Positions 40,710 through 50,699 of a stretch of 64,000 bases of DNA are shown here, piece by piece. Under the pieces are notes generated by a model, which was not told where the DNA came from, did no database searches, and was given only the letters and a program-made list of their open reading frames with translations. The stretch's first letter is position 1; every line of letters begins with the position of its first letter. The stretch spans positions 1-64,000 of the forward strand of contig JACMRM010000091.1 of assembly GCA_014376445.1 (NCBI GenBank), written 5' to 3'. The position numbers and the translations under genes are program-made. This DNA comes from Bacteriovorax sp. GTDB lineage: Bacteria > Bdellovibrionota > Bacteriovoracia > Bacteriovoracales > Bacteriovoracaceae.

Positions 40710-41290
40710 AGAATATTTTTCTCATTGGTGGCGGCGGACATTGTCACTCTTGTATTGATGTAATTGAGCAAGAGCAAGTTTATCTAATTAAAGGCATCTT
40801 TGATGTAAAAGAAAATATTGGTAAAACGGTAATGGGTTATCCCATTGTCGGGTGCGATGAAGATTTGAAGAATTTTATTTCTCCTGATCATTTCTTTCTA
40901 ATTACATTAGGACAAATTAAATCAGCTGATCTTAGAGTTAAAATTGCAAATGAGCTTAAAGTATTAAATGCAATGCTTGCAACCGTGGTTTCACCAAGGG
41001 CCTACGTTTCAAAACATGCTTCAATCGGTGAAGGAACAATTATTCTTCATAGTGCTCTTGTTAACTCAAATGTAAAAATCGGTACTCACTGTATCATTAA
41101 TAGTCAGGCCCTCGTTGAACACGATTCTATAATTAGCAATTTTTGCCATGTTTCAACTGCTGCCATAGTTAATGGTAACTGCAAAATTGAAAGAGAAAGT
41201 TTTGTTGGAAGTAATTGCGTACTAAGAGAAGGTTCAATTGTGACCGAGAAATCTGTTTTGAGAGCAGGGAGCTTTTTTAATGGAAAATAA
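40706..41290 (+). CDS. NeuD/PglD/LegH-type sugar O/N-acyltransferase
   Basis: MKNIFLIGGGGHCHSCIDVIEQE; hexapeptide repeats (IGEGTIILHSALVNSNVKIGTHCIINSQALVEHDSII). Confidence 0.87.
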   Translation: MKNIFLIGGGGHCHSCIDVIEQEQVYLIKGIFDVKENIGKTVMGYPIVGCDEDLKNFISPDHFFLITLGQIKSADLRVKIANELKVLNAMLATVVSPRAYVSKHASIGEGTIILHSALVNSNVKIGTHCIINSQALVEHDSIISNFCHVSTAAIVNGNCKIERESFVGSNCVLREGSIVTEKSVLRAGSFFNGK

Positions 41291-42284
41291 AAATGTCTTA
41301 ATTATTGCTGAAGCAGGAGTGAATCACAATGGTGACATTCTTTTAGCTAAAAAACTAATTGATCTTGCAGTCGATTGCGGCGTCGATATTATTAAGTTCC
41401 AGACTTTTAAAGCAGAAAATCTTGTAACCAAGAAAGCTCAAATGGCAGACTATCAAGTCACTAATACCGGAGAAGAAGACTCTCAGTTTTCAATGCTAAA
41501 AAAACTTGAATTAAAAGAAAGTGATTTCAAAGAGCTTCAGGATTATTGCAAAACTAAACATATTCAATTTTTTTCTACAGGCTTTGACCTTGAAAGTCTC
41601 GCATTTCTAAAAACTTTAAAAATGGGGTTGTGGAAAATTCCTTCAGGGGAAATTACCAATCTACCGTATTTGGAATTTATAGGTAAATGTAATGAGCCTA
41701 CAATCCTATCAACTGGAATGGCCACTTTGCAGGAAGTTGAGGCTGCAGTAGTTGCATTGGAAAAAGCAGGAACTTCGAGAAATAAAATAACTGTTCTTCA
41801 ATGTAATACTGATTATCCAACTCATTTTGAAGACGTGAATTTAAATGCGATGAATACTATTAAAGAATCACTGAAAGTTGAAATTGGATATTCAGATCAT
41901 ACACCAGGTATAGAAATCTCTCTGGCGGCCGTCGCTTTAGGGGCAAAAATTATTGAAAAGCATTATACGTTAGATAAAGAAATGCAGGGGCCTGATCACA
42001 AGGCTTCACTCGATCCATTAGAGTTAAAGCAATTAGTAACTCAGATAAGAAATATTGAAAAATCTCTGGGTAAGTTTGAAAAGACTCCAAATGAACGAGA
42101 GAGTAAAAATATTGTGATTGCTCGAAAATCAATTGTAGCTAAAAAAGATATCAAAGCAGGTGAGGTTTTTACGAGCGAGAATCTTACAACCAAGCGTCCA
42201 GGTACTGGGATCAATCCAATGAAGTGGCATGAAATTTTGGGTACTAAATCATTAAAAAATTATCAAGCAGATGATTTAATATGA
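41280..42284 (+). CDS. legI: N-acetylneuraminate/legionaminate synthase
   Basis: VLIIAEAGVNHNGDILLAKKLIDLAVDCGVDIIKFQTFKAENLVTKKAQMADYQ; C-terminal SAF domain. Confidence 0.93.
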   Translation: MENKNVLIIAEAGVNHNGDILLAKKLIDLAVDCGVDIIKFQTFKAENLVTKKAQMADYQVTNTGEEDSQFSMLKKLELKESDFKELQDYCKTKHIQFFSTGFDLESLAFLKTLKMGLWKIPSGEITNLPYLEFIGKCNEPTILSTGMATLQEVEAAVVALEKAGTSRNKITVLQCNTDYPTHFEDVNLNAMNTIKESLKVEIGYSDHTPGIEISLAAVALGAKIIEKHYTLDKEMQGPDHKASLDPLELKQLVTQIRNIEKSLGKFEKTPNERESKNIVIARKSIVAKKDIKAGEVFTSENLTTKRPGTGINPMKWHEILGTKSLKNYQADDLI

Positions 42285-43438
42285 AAAAAATCTGTATCGT
42301 TACGAGTACCAGAGCTGATTATGGACTATTATACTGGCCTATTAAGGAGCTGCAAAAGCTTACGGATATAGAAGTAAATTTAGTTGCTACAGGGACTCAT
42401 TTAAGCAAATTGCATGGTGAAACAGTTGAGGCCATCAAGGCAGATGGGTTTGAACTTAGCGAGCAAATTGATTTAGAAATTTCTGGTGACAGGCCTAAAG
42501 ATATATTAAGAGTGATGGCCGTTGCTCTAAATAAATTCTCAAATTATTTTGAAAAAAATCGCCCTGATTTATTACTCATCCTGGGTGATCGATTTGAGAT
42601 TTTTTCAGTTGTACAGGCAGCCCTTATCCAAAACATACCTACGGCACATATTCATGGCGGTGAGGTCACTGAAGGGGCTATAGATGATTCAATCAGGCAC
42701 TCAATAACGAAGCTGTCACATCTTCATTTTACTTCTACGGAAGATCATCGAAAAAGAGTTTTGCAATTAGGTGAAGATCCCACAAAGGTTTTTTGCGTTG
42801 GAGCTCCGGGATTAGATAACATAAAAAAACTAAATCTATTAAATCGAGTTGAGTTAGAAAAAATTCTTGATTGCAAATTTAATGCAAAGAATATTTTAAT
42901 TACTTTTCACCCTGTTACTACAAGTGAAGACCAGACAATTGAAGAGACGAGATCTTTTTTCAAAGCCTTAGAACAACTTCCAGATGACATATCTTTCTTT
43001 ATAACAATGCCCAATGCCGACACTTTCTCATCGGGAATTCTTAAAACAATTGATGATTTCAAAAATCAATTCTCGAAACGAGTCTATGTGTACACAAGCC
43101 TGGGACAGTTAAAATATTTAAGCCTTATGAAAGTAGTTGATGTTGTAGCCGGAAATTCATCTAGCGGTATTATTGAAGCTCCGTTTATGAATAAGGCTGT
43201 GGTCAATGTTGGAGTTAGGCAAAAAGGGCGATCTTCAAGTCACCATGTTATTCATTCATCTAGCAATGTTCAGGATCTAAATAAGGCCTTTACGAGGGCA
43301 TTGTCTGATGAATTTCAAAACGAGCTAAGTAATTTTAAAAGTATTTATGGTGAGGGGGATTCTGGAGCAAAGATAGCATCAATTATGAGTAAAATTGATT
43401 TTTCGAAGCTTAATCCTAAGAAATTTTTCGATATTTAG
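42281..43438 (+). CDS. legG: Hydrolysing UDP/GDP-N-acetylhexosamine 2-epimerase (NeuC/LegG)
   Basis: MKKICIVTSTRADYGLLYWPIKEL...LLILGDRFEIFSVVQAALIQNIPTAHIHGGEVTEGAIDDSIRHSITKLSHLHF. Confidence 0.93.
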   Translation: MKKICIVTSTRADYGLLYWPIKELQKLTDIEVNLVATGTHLSKLHGETVEAIKADGFELSEQIDLEISGDRPKDILRVMAVALNKFSNYFEKNRPDLLLILGDRFEIFSVVQAALIQNIPTAHIHGGEVTEGAIDDSIRHSITKLSHLHFTSTEDHRKRVLQLGEDPTKVFCVGAPGLDNIKKLNLLNRVELEKILDCKFNAKNILITFHPVTTSEDQTIEETRSFFKALEQLPDDISFFITMPNADTFSSGILKTIDDFKNQFSKRVYVYTSLGQLKYLSLMKVVDVVAGNSSSGIIEAPFMNKAVVNVGVRQKGRSSSHHVIHSSSNVQDLNKAFTRALSDEFQNELSNFKSIYGEGDSGAKIASIMSKIDFSKLNPKKFFDI

Positions 43439-44586
43439 TTATTAAATACTTCAAGTAAGTCTTTTATAATTATATCTTTTGTCAAAACGTTTTGAGTTTG
43501 GATTGTTGTTAAATAATTTAACTTAAAATTGTTATATGCCACTTGATCAATCTGATTGGCTTCTTCATTCCAAGGCATAAGTGGTTCGCTTAAATTTACA
43601 ACTGGACGATTAAGGTGAGTAGCGAAGTTATGAATATACTCATTAAAAGGCTGGAATTTTTTAGAGAAGGAAATAATATTATCGTCAGTTAAAAAATATA
43701 TAGGTTTATTGTAACAAACAGCAAAGCTAATAGATGAACTGCAATGACATAAAACTATTTTAGAATTTTGAACTAATTCTCGGCTTCTGTTTAAGACAAC
43801 TTCTCGGCTACCAAAAAAGTTATCAGTATAGTTTACTTTAGGGTGAGGCGAGACAATCACTTTAATTTTCATAGTCTTTTCAACGAAATCGAAAAAATGA
43901 TTTAAAGATTTTCTATAGTTACTTTGAAGTTCAGAGGTAATTATGTTTCCTACTATTTTATCATCTGGATGCTGAAATAGACCATCATCTAGAAAGACAG
44001 CATAACATTCTGTTTTTGACGAGGAAGATTCAAGGTAGCGATCATAATCAAAAAAGTTAATAGGAAATTTCGCTTTTTTGGCAGGAAGTGAGGATAAAGT
44101 TTCTCCTGCATAAAATAAAATATTCTGAAGCTTTAAGAAATTTAATTTGAATAATAATCTACTTATGATTTGAGTAACTATTTTTTTTGGTAATTTAGAA
44201 ATAGATGTTGTAAAAAACTTATCTACTAATGAGTGTTGAGAATGAAATGGCAATTGACCTAGAAGGAAGATGCTAAATTTATGCTGGTTAAGTCTCGACA
44301 TCATTCTAAAAATCTCTTTAAAACGCCATTCGTAGGTAATTTGAATATTAACTATTGAGTTTTTAATCTCCAGTCGACTAATAAAATCAAAAAGCTCATT
44401 GTACGTATCTATTTCAATTACAAGTTTTTTAAATTGCTTTGAATGTTGAGGTTTGGGAAAGTTGAAAATCTTGCTGATATCTAAAATCTTAACATCAATA
44501 TTATTATTTAAGCATGTATCTATTTGCAAACCATAGCCAAGATAGTCAGTAATAGATGCAAAAGTTATATGATATATAGAATACAT
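43435..44586 (-). CDS. Hypothetical, candidate glycosyltransferase
   Basis: 383 aa; IKVIVSPHPKVNY...NSKIVLCHCSSSISFAVCYNKPIYFLTDD resembles GT-B C-terminal motifs. Confidence 0.5.
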   Translation of the reverse strand: MYSIYHITFASITDYLGYGLQIDTCLNNNIDVKILDISKIFNFPKPQHSKQFKKLVIEIDTYNELFDFISRLEIKNSIVNIQITYEWRFKEIFRMMSRLNQHKFSIFLLGQLPFHSQHSLVDKFFTTSISKLPKKIVTQIISRLLFKLNFLKLQNILFYAGETLSSLPAKKAKFPINFFDYDRYLESSSSKTECYAVFLDDGLFQHPDDKIVGNIITSELQSNYRKSLNHFFDFVEKTMKIKVIVSPHPKVNYTDNFFGSREVVLNRSRELVQNSKIVLCHCSSSISFAVCYNKPIYFLTDDNIISFSKKFQPFNEYIHNFATHLNRPVVNLSEPLMPWNEEANQIDQVAYNNFKLNYLTTIQTQNVLTKDIIIKDLLEVFNN

Positions 44587-45389
44587 TATTGCTCTTTAAT
44601 GAAATCTAAAATGTTTCTACATTTAAAAAGTGCTAATTTTTTAAGTTTTGTAATGTTCGCTCGGGAATAAATTGTTTCGGTGCTATTGGTTTGGTGATTG
44701 ATTAAAATCTTCCCATGTACATTTTCAACAGCATTTACGAGATCAATAATTTTCACAGAATTACCTGATCCGATATTGATAACTTCATTTTTAAGATTTT
44801 TATCTAATAATATATGAATGATTTGAGCAACATCATCAATGTGAATAAAGTCTCTTTCTGCAAGTCCATCATTCATGAGATTAAATTCTTTATGCTCTTT
44901 AGAGCATGTAATAATTTTTTGAACTACCGAGAAGTGATCTTCACCTCCATATGAATTAAACACTCTGAAAATAACAAAATTAATGTTATTAGCCTTGCAA
45001 AATGTTTTAACAAGCTCCTCGTTGAATGCTTTTATATGTCCGTTCATCGTTATAGGGATACAAGGCTTTTCTTCTGATGAGTTACTTGAATCACCATATA
45101 CAGAACAGCTGCTTATGAAATAAAAGTTTGCTATTTTTTTTTCTTTGCAAATTCTCAATAGTTTTGCAGTCGTTACAATATTTGAATTTAAAACATCATC
45201 AGGAAACTCATTTAAATTTTTTTTCAAGTCATATGCACAGTGAATTACAGAGTTGTATTCGCTAAGGCCGATATTGTTAAAATTTGTCCAATTGTCGCGA
45301 TTAACAGTCATTATTTCTTGATCTATAAATTTTAGTAGGCTTTTTCCAAGATTACCTTGAGAGCCAGTGAGTATAATTTTCTGCTTAAT
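44586..45389 (-). CDS. NAD-dependent epimerase/dehydratase-like SDR; N-terminus extends upstream of called ATG (45311), possible AUU start
   Basis: Upstream in-frame sequence encodes KQKIILTGSQGNLGKSLLKFIDQEI (Rossmann GxxGxxG) before MTVNRDNW; no ATG/GTG/TTG/CTG between the in-frame stop and this motif; ATT at 45387-45389 sits 6 nt after AGG. Confidence 0.6.
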   Translation of the reverse strand: MKQKIILTGSQGNLGKSLLKFIDQEIMTVNRDNWTNFNNIGLSEYNSVIHCAYDLKKNLNEFPDDVLNSNIVTTAKLLRICKEKKIANFYFISSCSVYGDSSNSSEEKPCIPITMNGHIKAFNEELVKTFCKANNINFVIFRVFNSYGGEDHFSVVQKIITCSKEHKEFNLMNDGLAERDFIHIDDVAQIIHILLDKNLKNEVINIGSGNSVKIIDLVNAVENVHGKILINHQTNSTETIYSRANITKLKKLALFKCRNILDFIKEQ

Positions 45390-45450
45390 AAAATACCTAT
45401 TGTTTAGAATAGATTAGAAAATATCATATTTGATAAATATACGTAAACAT

Positions 45451-46611
45451 TTAACGCAAAAGGACTCGCGTCTGAGCTTTCATCTTTTCGTAGGTGAACA
45501 GTGTCTCATAACTTTTGCGAGCATTTGATGCCAACTCTTTTCTAAAGGATGCATCTTCAATGACCAATGAAAGAGCATTGAATAGTTCTTCACTGCTACG
45601 TGGGGATATAAGAAGCCCAGACACCTGATCTTCGATAATCTCAGGTATGCCGCCAACATTTGTAGCTACGACAGTGCATTTAGCCATGCATGCTTCAATT
45701 ACACTGTAGGGCAGTCCTTCCTGGTAAGAAGGGAGGGTGAAAATATCTATTTGTTCAAAAATATATTTTAGGTCTCCTGAAATATGACCAAGTATCTTTA
45801 TCGTAGAATTTTTCTCTGAAGCTCTTTGAACGAAAAAGTCTAGAAGGCCATTTCCGACAATAAGCAATTCAAGATTATTATATTTAAAACTTAATTTTTC
45901 ATAAGCTTCCAAGAGCTCAGTAATTCCTTTAGTACTTTCAACTCTAGAAACGAAACCTAACGTTATTTTATTTTGTTTTGAAATCTTCTCTATTGCTATG
46001 TCTTCTACACCATTTCTTACTATATTTATTTTATCTTCTGCAAAATTTAATTTGATACACATGTCATTTTTTATGGCTTGAGAATTAACAATAATCATGT
46101 GAGTTTTAGTTTGAACTATACTATTTATACTTTTCCAGAATATTTTAGAAAGAATATTCTTTGGAATTGTAGGGGTACTTACAATTGTCATTACAGGTTT
46201 ATATTTTATTGGAATAAAAAATAGAGAAAAAATTAGATAATTGGAAGCTGGATAGCCTCCATTGCATAAAATTACGAACTGAGGTCTCTTGGAAATAATA
46301 AAGAAATATAGTGAAATATAAGAAATAAAATTTTGAAAAAAACCTACTGGAAATAATAATAACTTTAATAACCCACGTTTAAAGCGAGAGAGGTGTTTAA
46401 CTTTTTCACTTGAGTTAAAAATATTTATTGATTGAAAAAAAGCATCAAAAGGAAGCCTGGAATGATTAAATGCTTTAATGGCTTCAACATTCCCTAATAT
46501 ATATATATTCTCGAATTCATCGGCAATTGCGGAAACTATGTCTTCAATATACTTGTTTGCACCACCTGAAACATAGTTTTCAGTAACGAAGATTATTGAT
46601 TTAGATTTCAT
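45451..46611 (-). CDS. Glycosyltransferase family 4 / group 1
   Basis: GGANKYIEDIVSAI...LGFVSRVESTKGITELLEAYEKL...LPSYQEGLPYSVIEACMAKCTVVATNVGGIPEII. Confidence 0.93.
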   Translation of the reverse strand: MKSKSIIFVTENYVSGGANKYIEDIVSAIADEFENIYILGNVEAIKAFNHSRLPFDAFFQSINIFNSSEKVKHLSRFKRGLLKLLLFPVGFFQNFISYISLYFFIISKRPQFVILCNGGYPASNYLIFSLFFIPIKYKPVMTIVSTPTIPKNILSKIFWKSINSIVQTKTHMIIVNSQAIKNDMCIKLNFAEDKINIVRNGVEDIAIEKISKQNKITLGFVSRVESTKGITELLEAYEKLSFKYNNLELLIVGNGLLDFFVQRASEKNSTIKILGHISGDLKYIFEQIDIFTLPSYQEGLPYSVIEACMAKCTVVATNVGGIPEIIEDQVSGLLISPRSSEELFNALSLVIEDASFRKELASNARKSYETLFTYEKMKAQTRVLLR

Positions 46612-47369
46612 TTCTTGTATATTGCTATTTGATAACTAGAGGTAAAGTTAGAATTTATTTTTCCGAAAGTCCACTTGAGAATTCTCATAGCTATTTTGAC
46701 AATAACTCTAACAAGAGAATTTTTAATTTCAGCTACTGGGAAAAGACCATGCTCGAAGCCACCGATATATTTGTTAGAAATAATTTTTAAATTATATTTT
46801 TTCCCAAATTTAGAAAAGTTTTTTAATTGCATAGTTTTTAAGTTGTGACCCGGGATTAACTTATTTTCAATAAATTGATCTATGATTTTTTGTAAGTAGA
46901 AGTTTATGCCTACGAATCTAGGAATACCTATAATTAAGTAACCATCGTCCTTGACGAGATCCATTTGATTCTTAAGAACTGATTCATAATTTTCAAAGTG
47001 CTCTATAAAGCCTAATGAGAGGACAATATCAAACTTTTCGTTAAGCTGATGATTAAAAAAATCACCTGTAATAACGCGATAATTCTTTATATTTTGCAAT
47101 TCAAGATTTTCAATTGTCTTACTCGCAGCCAATGGAATATATTCGATTCCCGTCACTTTGCATTGTAGTTCTGTGGCTAAGAAACTTAACCATTTTCCTG
47201 GTGCGCAACCTATTTCCAGTGCAGTTGTTTTGTCAGACTTATTAATCACTCTAAGAATTTCGTTAGCAATGACTCGATCATTCTTAAAGCCCATATCAAC
47301 TTTTACGGGTAGACTTAGAGTGGCCCAATAATTTGCCCAAAAATCTTCAGTTGTAAGGTCATTGCTCAT
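46608..47369 (-). CDS. Class I SAM-dependent methyltransferase
   Basis: ALEIGCAPGKWLSFLATELQCKVTGIEY...FDIVLSLGFIEHFENYESVL. Confidence 0.88.
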   Translation of the reverse strand: MSNDLTTEDFWANYWATLSLPVKVDMGFKNDRVIANEILRVINKSDKTTALEIGCAPGKWLSFLATELQCKVTGIEYIPLAASKTIENLELQNIKNYRVITGDFFNHQLNEKFDIVLSLGFIEHFENYESVLKNQMDLVKDDGYLIIGIPRFVGINFYLQKIIDQFIENKLIPGHNLKTMQLKNFSKFGKKYNLKIISNKYIGGFEHGLFPVAEIKNSLVRVIVKIAMRILKWTFGKINSNFTSSYQIAIYKK

Positions 47370-47486
47370 AGAGTTCCGTAGTCACTAAGTGTTATTTTTT
47401 TAGAAATATCATAGTATTATATAGTATTAAAGTGTAATGTTAGTAACATATAATTTGAAAATTTTGCTAAACATGGCTCTCGTAAA

Positions 47487-48419
47487 ATGAAATTTAGTGT
47501 CATTATTCCAACGTATAATAGAGCTGATTTGCTAAAGGTCTGTTTAGAGTCTTTAGTTGCTCAGTCTTTTAAAGATTTTGAAGTTATAGTATGTGATGAC
47601 GGTTCAACTGATAACAGTAAAGAAATTGTCGAGTTATTCCATGCCCATTTAAATTTAACTTATTTTTATGAAGAAAACTGGGGTGGTCCTGCCCGCCCTA
47701 GAAATAATGGTATTCGTCTTTCAAGGGGTGAATGGTTAGCTTTTTTAGATTCTGACGATTATTGGTCAAGCCATAAGCTTGAAACGATAAATAATTATAT
47801 TTCTAAGGGCGAAGTTTTTTATCATCGTATGATTGTTCTAAATGAAAAAAATGTACAAATTTCTTCAATAAATTCTAAAGATATAAAAATGCCTGTTTTT
47901 GAAACCATGCTAGTTGAAGGAAATCGAATTCCACTTTCAAGTGTAGTTTGTAGAAAATCAAAAGTCTTAGAAGCCGGTGGCTTCTCGGAAGAGAAGAAGT
48001 TTATAGCTGTTGAAGATTTTGATCTTTGGTTGAAGTTAAGTTTGTTGAAATGTGAATTTCTATTTGTCCCTGAGTTTCTAGGGTTTTATTATGCAGGAGG
48101 AGGCAATATTTCCCAAGCTAGTTTAAAGCAGATTAAAAAATTAAGATCTATATATTTAAAATATCTTCCATATATTTTAGATAAAAGTACAAAACGACAA
48201 GTTATAGGTTCGTTCTACTATCAAAAATTTAGAATGATATTTATGATGGATAGGGATCCTGAAAACTATAGTATTTTGAAAAAAGCTTTTTTATTTTCTA
48301 ATTTTAAAACCAAGATAAAGATTATTGTTGTCTTTATTGTAGAGTTTTGTAATTTGATCGCTCTATATCGTAAAGCCCGCCTATTGTTATCTCTTCGGTT
48401 TATGGGTAGGAATAATTGA
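47487..48419 (+). CDS. Glycosyltransferase family 2
   Basis: MKFSVIIPTYNRADLLKVCLESLVAQSFKDFEVIVCDDGSTDNS...ARPRNNGIRLSRGEWLAFLDSDDYW. Confidence 0.95.
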   Translation: MKFSVIIPTYNRADLLKVCLESLVAQSFKDFEVIVCDDGSTDNSKEIVELFHAHLNLTYFYEENWGGPARPRNNGIRLSRGEWLAFLDSDDYWSSHKLETINNYISKGEVFYHRMIVLNEKNVQISSINSKDIKMPVFETMLVEGNRIPLSSVVCRKSKVLEAGGFSEEKKFIAVEDFDLWLKLSLLKCEFLFVPEFLGFYYAGGGNISQASLKQIKKLRSIYLKYLPYILDKSTKRQVIGSFYYQKFRMIFMMDRDPENYSILKKAFLFSNFKTKIKIIVVFIVEFCNLIALYRKARLLLSLRFMGRNN

Positions 48420-49657
48420 AAAACATTAAACTGACTTTCCTGTTATTGATTGCTTTTTATTTTTCTTTTCATTTTGTAATTCCGGCAGTTTGTTATTGGA
48501 AGCTCGGTTATGTATCGACTTATAATGCAAATGTTTTGGACTTCCAATCTATGAGAATAGGTTTTTTGTTAAACTTTACCAGTCTTTTTGTTGGAGGAAT
48601 TGCGATTGCGGTTACTCCAACTAAAAAGATAGTTCCCCCTGTTTGGAAAGAGAAGAACTCATTGATCTTTTTATTGCTTTCTCTTTTTTTTACGGTCGGT
48701 GTTTTTTTAACCAATCTAGATTTTTTTGATTCTTTAAAAACTTCATTGACACGACATGATTATTGGGTTTTCGGTGAAATGTTTTTCAATCTTGATTTTT
48801 ATATTTTATTTGCAATGACATATTCTTTTAATTTTATAAGTGAGTCTCAGTTATTTTATGTTTTTATCAAGATTCTATCAGCAGCCAGGTCTGCCCCATT
48901 GGTTTTATTTCATTATGGGATGTGTTCTATTGCCAGCCCTGTTGCCATAAAGTATAGAAAAAAAATTATAGTCTATTTAGTAATATCATTTGCTTTCAGT
49001 ATTTTTGGTTTTAATTGGGCAACAAAAATTAGAAACGAAAAAATTACAGGAGAAATAGTTACTAATCAGCCAATGGGGCATCGATTATCTCAAACTGTAA
49101 CTGTAAGCCATCAACTTTTTTATCAGATATTAGGGCGAATATCATATTTAGAAAATGCCATGCTACCTATTCATTTCAAAGATGACCCTAAGAGATCTGA
49201 GATTTTTAAGAATAAATATTCTTTCAAGAGACAGATGGAGCTTTTTATAAATAATATAGTTCCAGGTGATATTTTCGAATTCGATGTTTATCCTAATCAA
49301 TATTATCGTGCAGCTTTTATGAATATGTCAGTAGCTCAGGCTAAGGAGTTTTATACTTCAGTCAACCTTACGTTGCCTGTTTATTTTTATATGTATTCCA
49401 ATTTCGTTGTCAGTTGTCTTGCTTCTTCTGTAGTCATTTGGATTTACTTTGTTGTGACTTCTGCTTTTTTCAAGCTTCATCCATTATTAGGAATGGGATG
49501 GCTCGCAACATTTTATCCTGGCTTATTAACATTTTTTGATTTTGTTATGATTGGAAAAGCACTTGTCTTGATTGCCATTTCTACCGGGTTGTTTTTGGTT
49601 CTAGCTAGGATCAATTTAAGGGCGATCTTAGGACGTTGGGGTAGGGTAGAGGATTAA
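48416..49657 (+). CDS. Multi-spanning membrane protein, candidate Wzy-like polymerase
   Basis: 413 aa highly hydrophobic; TTGA start/stop overlap with upstream GT2; resembles oligosaccharide repeat-unit polymerases in architecture only. Confidence 0.45.
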   Translation: MKNIKLTFLLLIAFYFSFHFVIPAVCYWKLGYVSTYNANVLDFQSMRIGFLLNFTSLFVGGIAIAVTPTKKIVPPVWKEKNSLIFLLLSLFFTVGVFLTNLDFFDSLKTSLTRHDYWVFGEMFFNLDFYILFAMTYSFNFISESQLFYVFIKILSAARSAPLVLFHYGMCSIASPVAIKYRKKIIVYLVISFAFSIFGFNWATKIRNEKITGEIVTNQPMGHRLSQTVTVSHQLFYQILGRISYLENAMLPIHFKDDPKRSEIFKNKYSFKRQMELFINNIVPGDIFEFDVYPNQYYRAAFMNMSVAQAKEFYTSVNLTLPVYFYMYSNFVVSCLASSVVIWIYFVVTSAFFKLHPLLGMGWLATFYPGLLTFFDFVMIGKALVLIAISTGLFLVLARINLRAILGRWGRVED

Positions 49658-49690
49658 ATTCTTTTTATCTCTTTAGAGAATTGCAAAGCC

Positions 49691-50626
49691 TTAGCAATAT
49701 TCCTTAAATACATTTAAAATGACAGATCCAAAGTCTGGAGCATTAGGTGTAGAAATATACCTATCGACTGGAGCTTCCTGGGCAAAAGCTTTTTTTGGTG
49801 CCAAAACTTTTAATTTATAATTTTTAGCTTCATAAATAGGCAAACAAAATGATTCAATTTGAGAAGTCACAATCAGGACTTTCGCTTCTTGATATAGTTC
49901 AAAAATAGTTTCTCTTGAAACATTGTATACAATTTTAATGTTGTTATTTTTTAAATTCACTATTGTGTTTAAGATTTTTTTATTTGGTTTTTCAGTTACA
50001 ACAAGTAAGCTTGGGCCAACAATAGGGAATTTATCCCATTCAATTAAAAGCTCATTTAATTGCTTATGTTTTGCATTTCCAGAAATTGTTATGAAGTCAT
50101 ATTTTTTTTCAACCTTTGGTTTTGCTTCAGGAAAAAATGGAAGGAAAGGCTTCAAGAAAACTGGCTTGTGAAATTTGGTCAGAGAGTTTTTCATCCACTC
50201 TGTCTGAACCCATATCTGATCGACATGATTGATAAAAAGATAGAGCCATAATTTTTCATAAGATAATCTGAGATAAGATTTTAAAGAATCGGCGATAATT
50301 TTACTTTTTGGCAGTAAGAGAGCATTTTGAAGATAAAGAATTACATTGGACTTTAATTTAAATGCTGGCGGAAGATTTGAGAAACAGAGAATGTCTTCCA
50401 TGGGATATTTTTGGCTAAGTTTTTTTAACAAAAATTCAGCCTTCCAACGATTAAAAAGTGAAGGTTTGATGCGAGAAACTTGCATTTGAGTTAAATTAAT
50501 CGAAGAGAGGTTATAACGTTCATCACAAACAAGATGAGTGATTTTACCGAAAATCTCTTTATCGAGCAGATGATCCAGCAAAACCTTACCACCACCTGAA
50601 TGAATGCTCGTAGCATAAATTATCAT
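49691..50626 (-). CDS. Glycosyltransferase (group 1-like)
   Basis: SIHSGGGKVLLDHLLD...VWVQTEWMKNSLTKFH-like segment...ELYQEAKVLIVTSQIESFCLPIYEAKNYKLKVLAP. Confidence 0.75.
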   Translation of the reverse strand: MIIYATSIHSGGGKVLLDHLLDKEIFGKITHLVCDERYNLSSINLTQMQVSRIKPSLFNRWKAEFLLKKLSQKYPMEDILCFSNLPPAFKLKSNVILYLQNALLLPKSKIIADSLKSYLRLSYEKLWLYLFINHVDQIWVQTEWMKNSLTKFHKPVFLKPFLPFFPEAKPKVEKKYDFITISGNAKHKQLNELLIEWDKFPIVGPSLLVVTEKPNKKILNTIVNLKNNNIKIVYNVSRETIFELYQEAKVLIVTSQIESFCLPIYEAKNYKLKVLAPKKAFAQEAPVDRYISTPNAPDFGSVILNVFKEYC

Positions 50627-50699
50627 TTTACTTTCTCGATCCTGTAAATTAGTACAATATATTATCTTAAATTAAGCGATTGTTACAGGAAAGTTACTC

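Noticed and set aside
49657-49690. tctctttagaga palindrome as terminator between convergent genes
   Set aside because: Stem of only 4-5 bp without U-tract; too weak to call.
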